Assembly (NCBI GenBank): GCA_902806085.1 | Contig: CADCVH010000063.1 | Coordinates: forward strand, 1 to 64,000 | DNA from: an uncultured Rubrobacteraceae bacterium | Lineage (GTDB): Bacteria > Actinomycetota > Rubrobacteria > Rubrobacterales > Rubrobacteraceae | DNA length: 64,000 nucleotides | Direction of reading: 5' to 3' | In this document: positions 63,155 to 64,000 of the stretch, in pieces | How positions within the stretch are numbered: position 1 is the first letter of the stretch | How the letters are laid out: each line of letters starts with the position of its first letter | The notes under the pieces: generated by a model | What the model was told of the DNA's origin: nothing | The model's database searches: none | What the model saw: only the letters and a program-made list of their open reading frames with translations | Translations under genes and position numbers: made by a program

Positions 63155-63954
63155 TACAGGAACGTTCTCCTGACGGCCCGCCACCAGCCCCAGTCGTCGG
63201 TGCGCCCGATCCTGACGGACCTGCTGGAGAGCCGTATCTCCACTACCTCCCCCTCGGAAACCTCGCGCGGCTCGTCGCCGTCGAGCGAGAGGAGGGCCTC
63301 GCGGTCCACGATCTTCAGCTCGACGACCTGCTCCTCGCCGAGCACGAGCGGCCGGCTGACGAGCGCGTGGGGGGCTATGGGGACGAGCACGTAGCACCCG
63401 GCGTCCCCGGAGATTATGGGGCCGCCGGCGGAGAGCGCGTAGGCCGTGGACCCGAGCGGGGTGGCCGCTATGAAGCCGTCGCAGCGGAACGCGAAGAGTT
63501 CCTCGCCGCCCACGGTCACGTCGACCGAGACCAGCTGGTGCGGCCTCTTTTTTATGAGCACGGCGTCGTTTGCCGCGAGCTCCGGCTCCTCGCCCGCGCG
63601 CCTGACATCGAGCATCCGGTACTCCTGCACGGTGAGGCCGCCCTCCAACACCTTCTGGACGCCGGTCTCCATCTCCTCGGGCAGCATCCCGGACATAAAG
63701 CCGACCTTGCCGAGGTTCACCCCGAGCAGCACGCGCCCGGGGTACATCCTGGCCGCCTTGAGCATAGTCCCGTCGCCCCCTAACACGAAGACCAGGTCCG
63801 GGTCTACCATCCCGTCCGGCTGGCCCTGCGGCCTGACGTCCGCGACCTCTACCCCGCCCCGCTCGAGCGCCGCGACGAGCCGCTCGGAGTGGCCGTCGTC
63901 CACCCTCGGGTTCGCGACGATGGCGACCCGCCTGACCTCGCGCGGCCCGTTCAC
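63154..63954 (-). CDS. nadK: NAD kinase
   Basis: This 266-residue enzyme phosphorylates NAD to NADP. The GGDGT motif lies in LVFVLGGDGTMLKAARMYPG. Other family segments are GVNLGKVGFMSGMLPEEMET, ELAANDAVLIKKRP and FIAATPLGSTAYALSAGGPI. I choose GTG 63954, just after the stop of the upstream gene; a GTG at 63978 is also in frame. It is coupled to recN by overlap and follows another gene with one base between, so all three are probably one operon. Confidence 0.94.
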   Translation of the reverse strand: MNGPREVRRVAIVANPRVDDGHSERLVAALERGGVEVADVRPQGQPDGMVDPDLVFVLGGDGTMLKAARMYPGRVLLGVNLGKVGFMSGMLPEEMETGVQKVLEGGLTVQEYRMLDVRRAGEEPELAANDAVLIKKRPHQLVSVDVTVGGEELFAFRCDGFIAATPLGSTAYALSAGGPIISGDAGCYVLVPIAPHALVSRPLVLGEEQVVELKIVDREALLSLDGDEPREVSEGEVVEIRLSSRSVRIGRTDDWGWWRAVRRTFL

Positions 63955-63955
63955 C

Positions 63956-64000
63956 TCAGGCACCGGCCACGACCCCACGGACCAGCCCGTCGTCGATGGT
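63956..64000 (-). CDS. 3' end of an upstream gene, probably cotranscribed with nadK
   Basis: An open minus-strand frame enters from the right edge and ends with a TGA at 63956–63958, giving the last 14 residues TIDDGLVRGVVAGA. The gene before nadK is often the TlyA rRNA methyltransferase in actinobacteria, but these residues are too few to decide. The assignment as coding rests on the frame and on the one-base spacing to nadK. Confidence 0.4.
   Translation of the reverse strand, partial: TIDDGLVRGVVAGA

Overview
The window is GC-rich chromosomal DNA (about 70% by eye) with actinobacterial gene orders. These are dprA–whiG–rpsB–tsf–pyrH–frr–uppS–cdsA–dxr–rseP–ispG, rimP–nusA–infB–ylxP–rbfA–nrnA–truB–ribF–rpsO–pnp, ftsK–rodZ-like–recA–recX–rny–miaB–miaA–hflX, and an FHA/MerR pair resembling the actinobacterial garA–ftsR locus. 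A WhiG-type sigma factor, a free-standing RsiG-like protein, both RNase J and RNase Y, and frequent GTG/TTG starts together suggest Rubrobacter or a close relative. That assignment is inferred from protein character and synteny, not from a database search.

Layout. Positions 1–7000 are a disturbed accessory zone. It holds the end of a 6-phosphogluconate dehydrogenase, a glucose 1-dehydrogenase, a deletion scar joining two broken convergent genes (cation/proton antiporter and NAD(P)HX epimerase), an ECF sigma/zinc anti-sigma pair, a redoxin gene with an in-frame TGA that looks like selenocysteine, an IS110 remnant, a secreted RTX-type protein and a 5'-truncated dprA. Positions 6943–28979 are dense co-directional housekeeping genes for translation, isoprenoid and lipid precursors, cofactors and RNA turnover. 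Positions 29044–41035 continue with chromosome segregation, recombination and tRNA modification. Positions 41036–41628 are AT-richer and hold no confident gene. Positions 41629–57106 are all on the minus strand. They hold a tyrosine recombinase, apt, MerR, FHA and RsiG-like genes, a mannose-1-phosphate guanylyltransferase/phosphomannomutase fusion, then der, plsC, cmk, aroA, an rRNA pseudouridine synthase, scpB, scpA, ald, an unknown gene and pyrG, mostly overlapping by 1–4 bases. Positions 57304–64000 hold an EamA transporter, a TetR/aldo-keto reductase divergent pair with a visible operator, an SDR, and recN and nadK on the minus strand.

How the genes work together. The rpsB–frr and rimP–rpsO blocks build and run the ribosome. 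uppS, cdsA, dxr and ispG feed isoprenoid carriers and phospholipids. pnp, rnj and rny form a degradosome-like RNA decay set. ftsK, recA, recX, recN, scpA and scpB handle chromosome segregation and repair. The WhiG sigma and the RsiG-like protein are candidates for one sigma/anti-sigma/c-di-GMP switch, although the nucleotide-binding signature of this RsiG-like protein is degenerate.

Most unusual observations. (1) A candidate UxC selenoprotein redoxin has a SECIS-like hairpin at the expected distance. (2) The 10-mer CGCATAATAC occurs six times, each time where the + strand switches abruptly from C-rich to G-rich; five of the six sites lie inside genes. This looks like a set of intragenic bidirectional promoters or another strand-polarity landmark. 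(3) Conserved genes carry many short in-frame tandem repeats. (4) Several genes seem to need CTG or ATA starts. No tRNA, rRNA or CRISPR array was seen.
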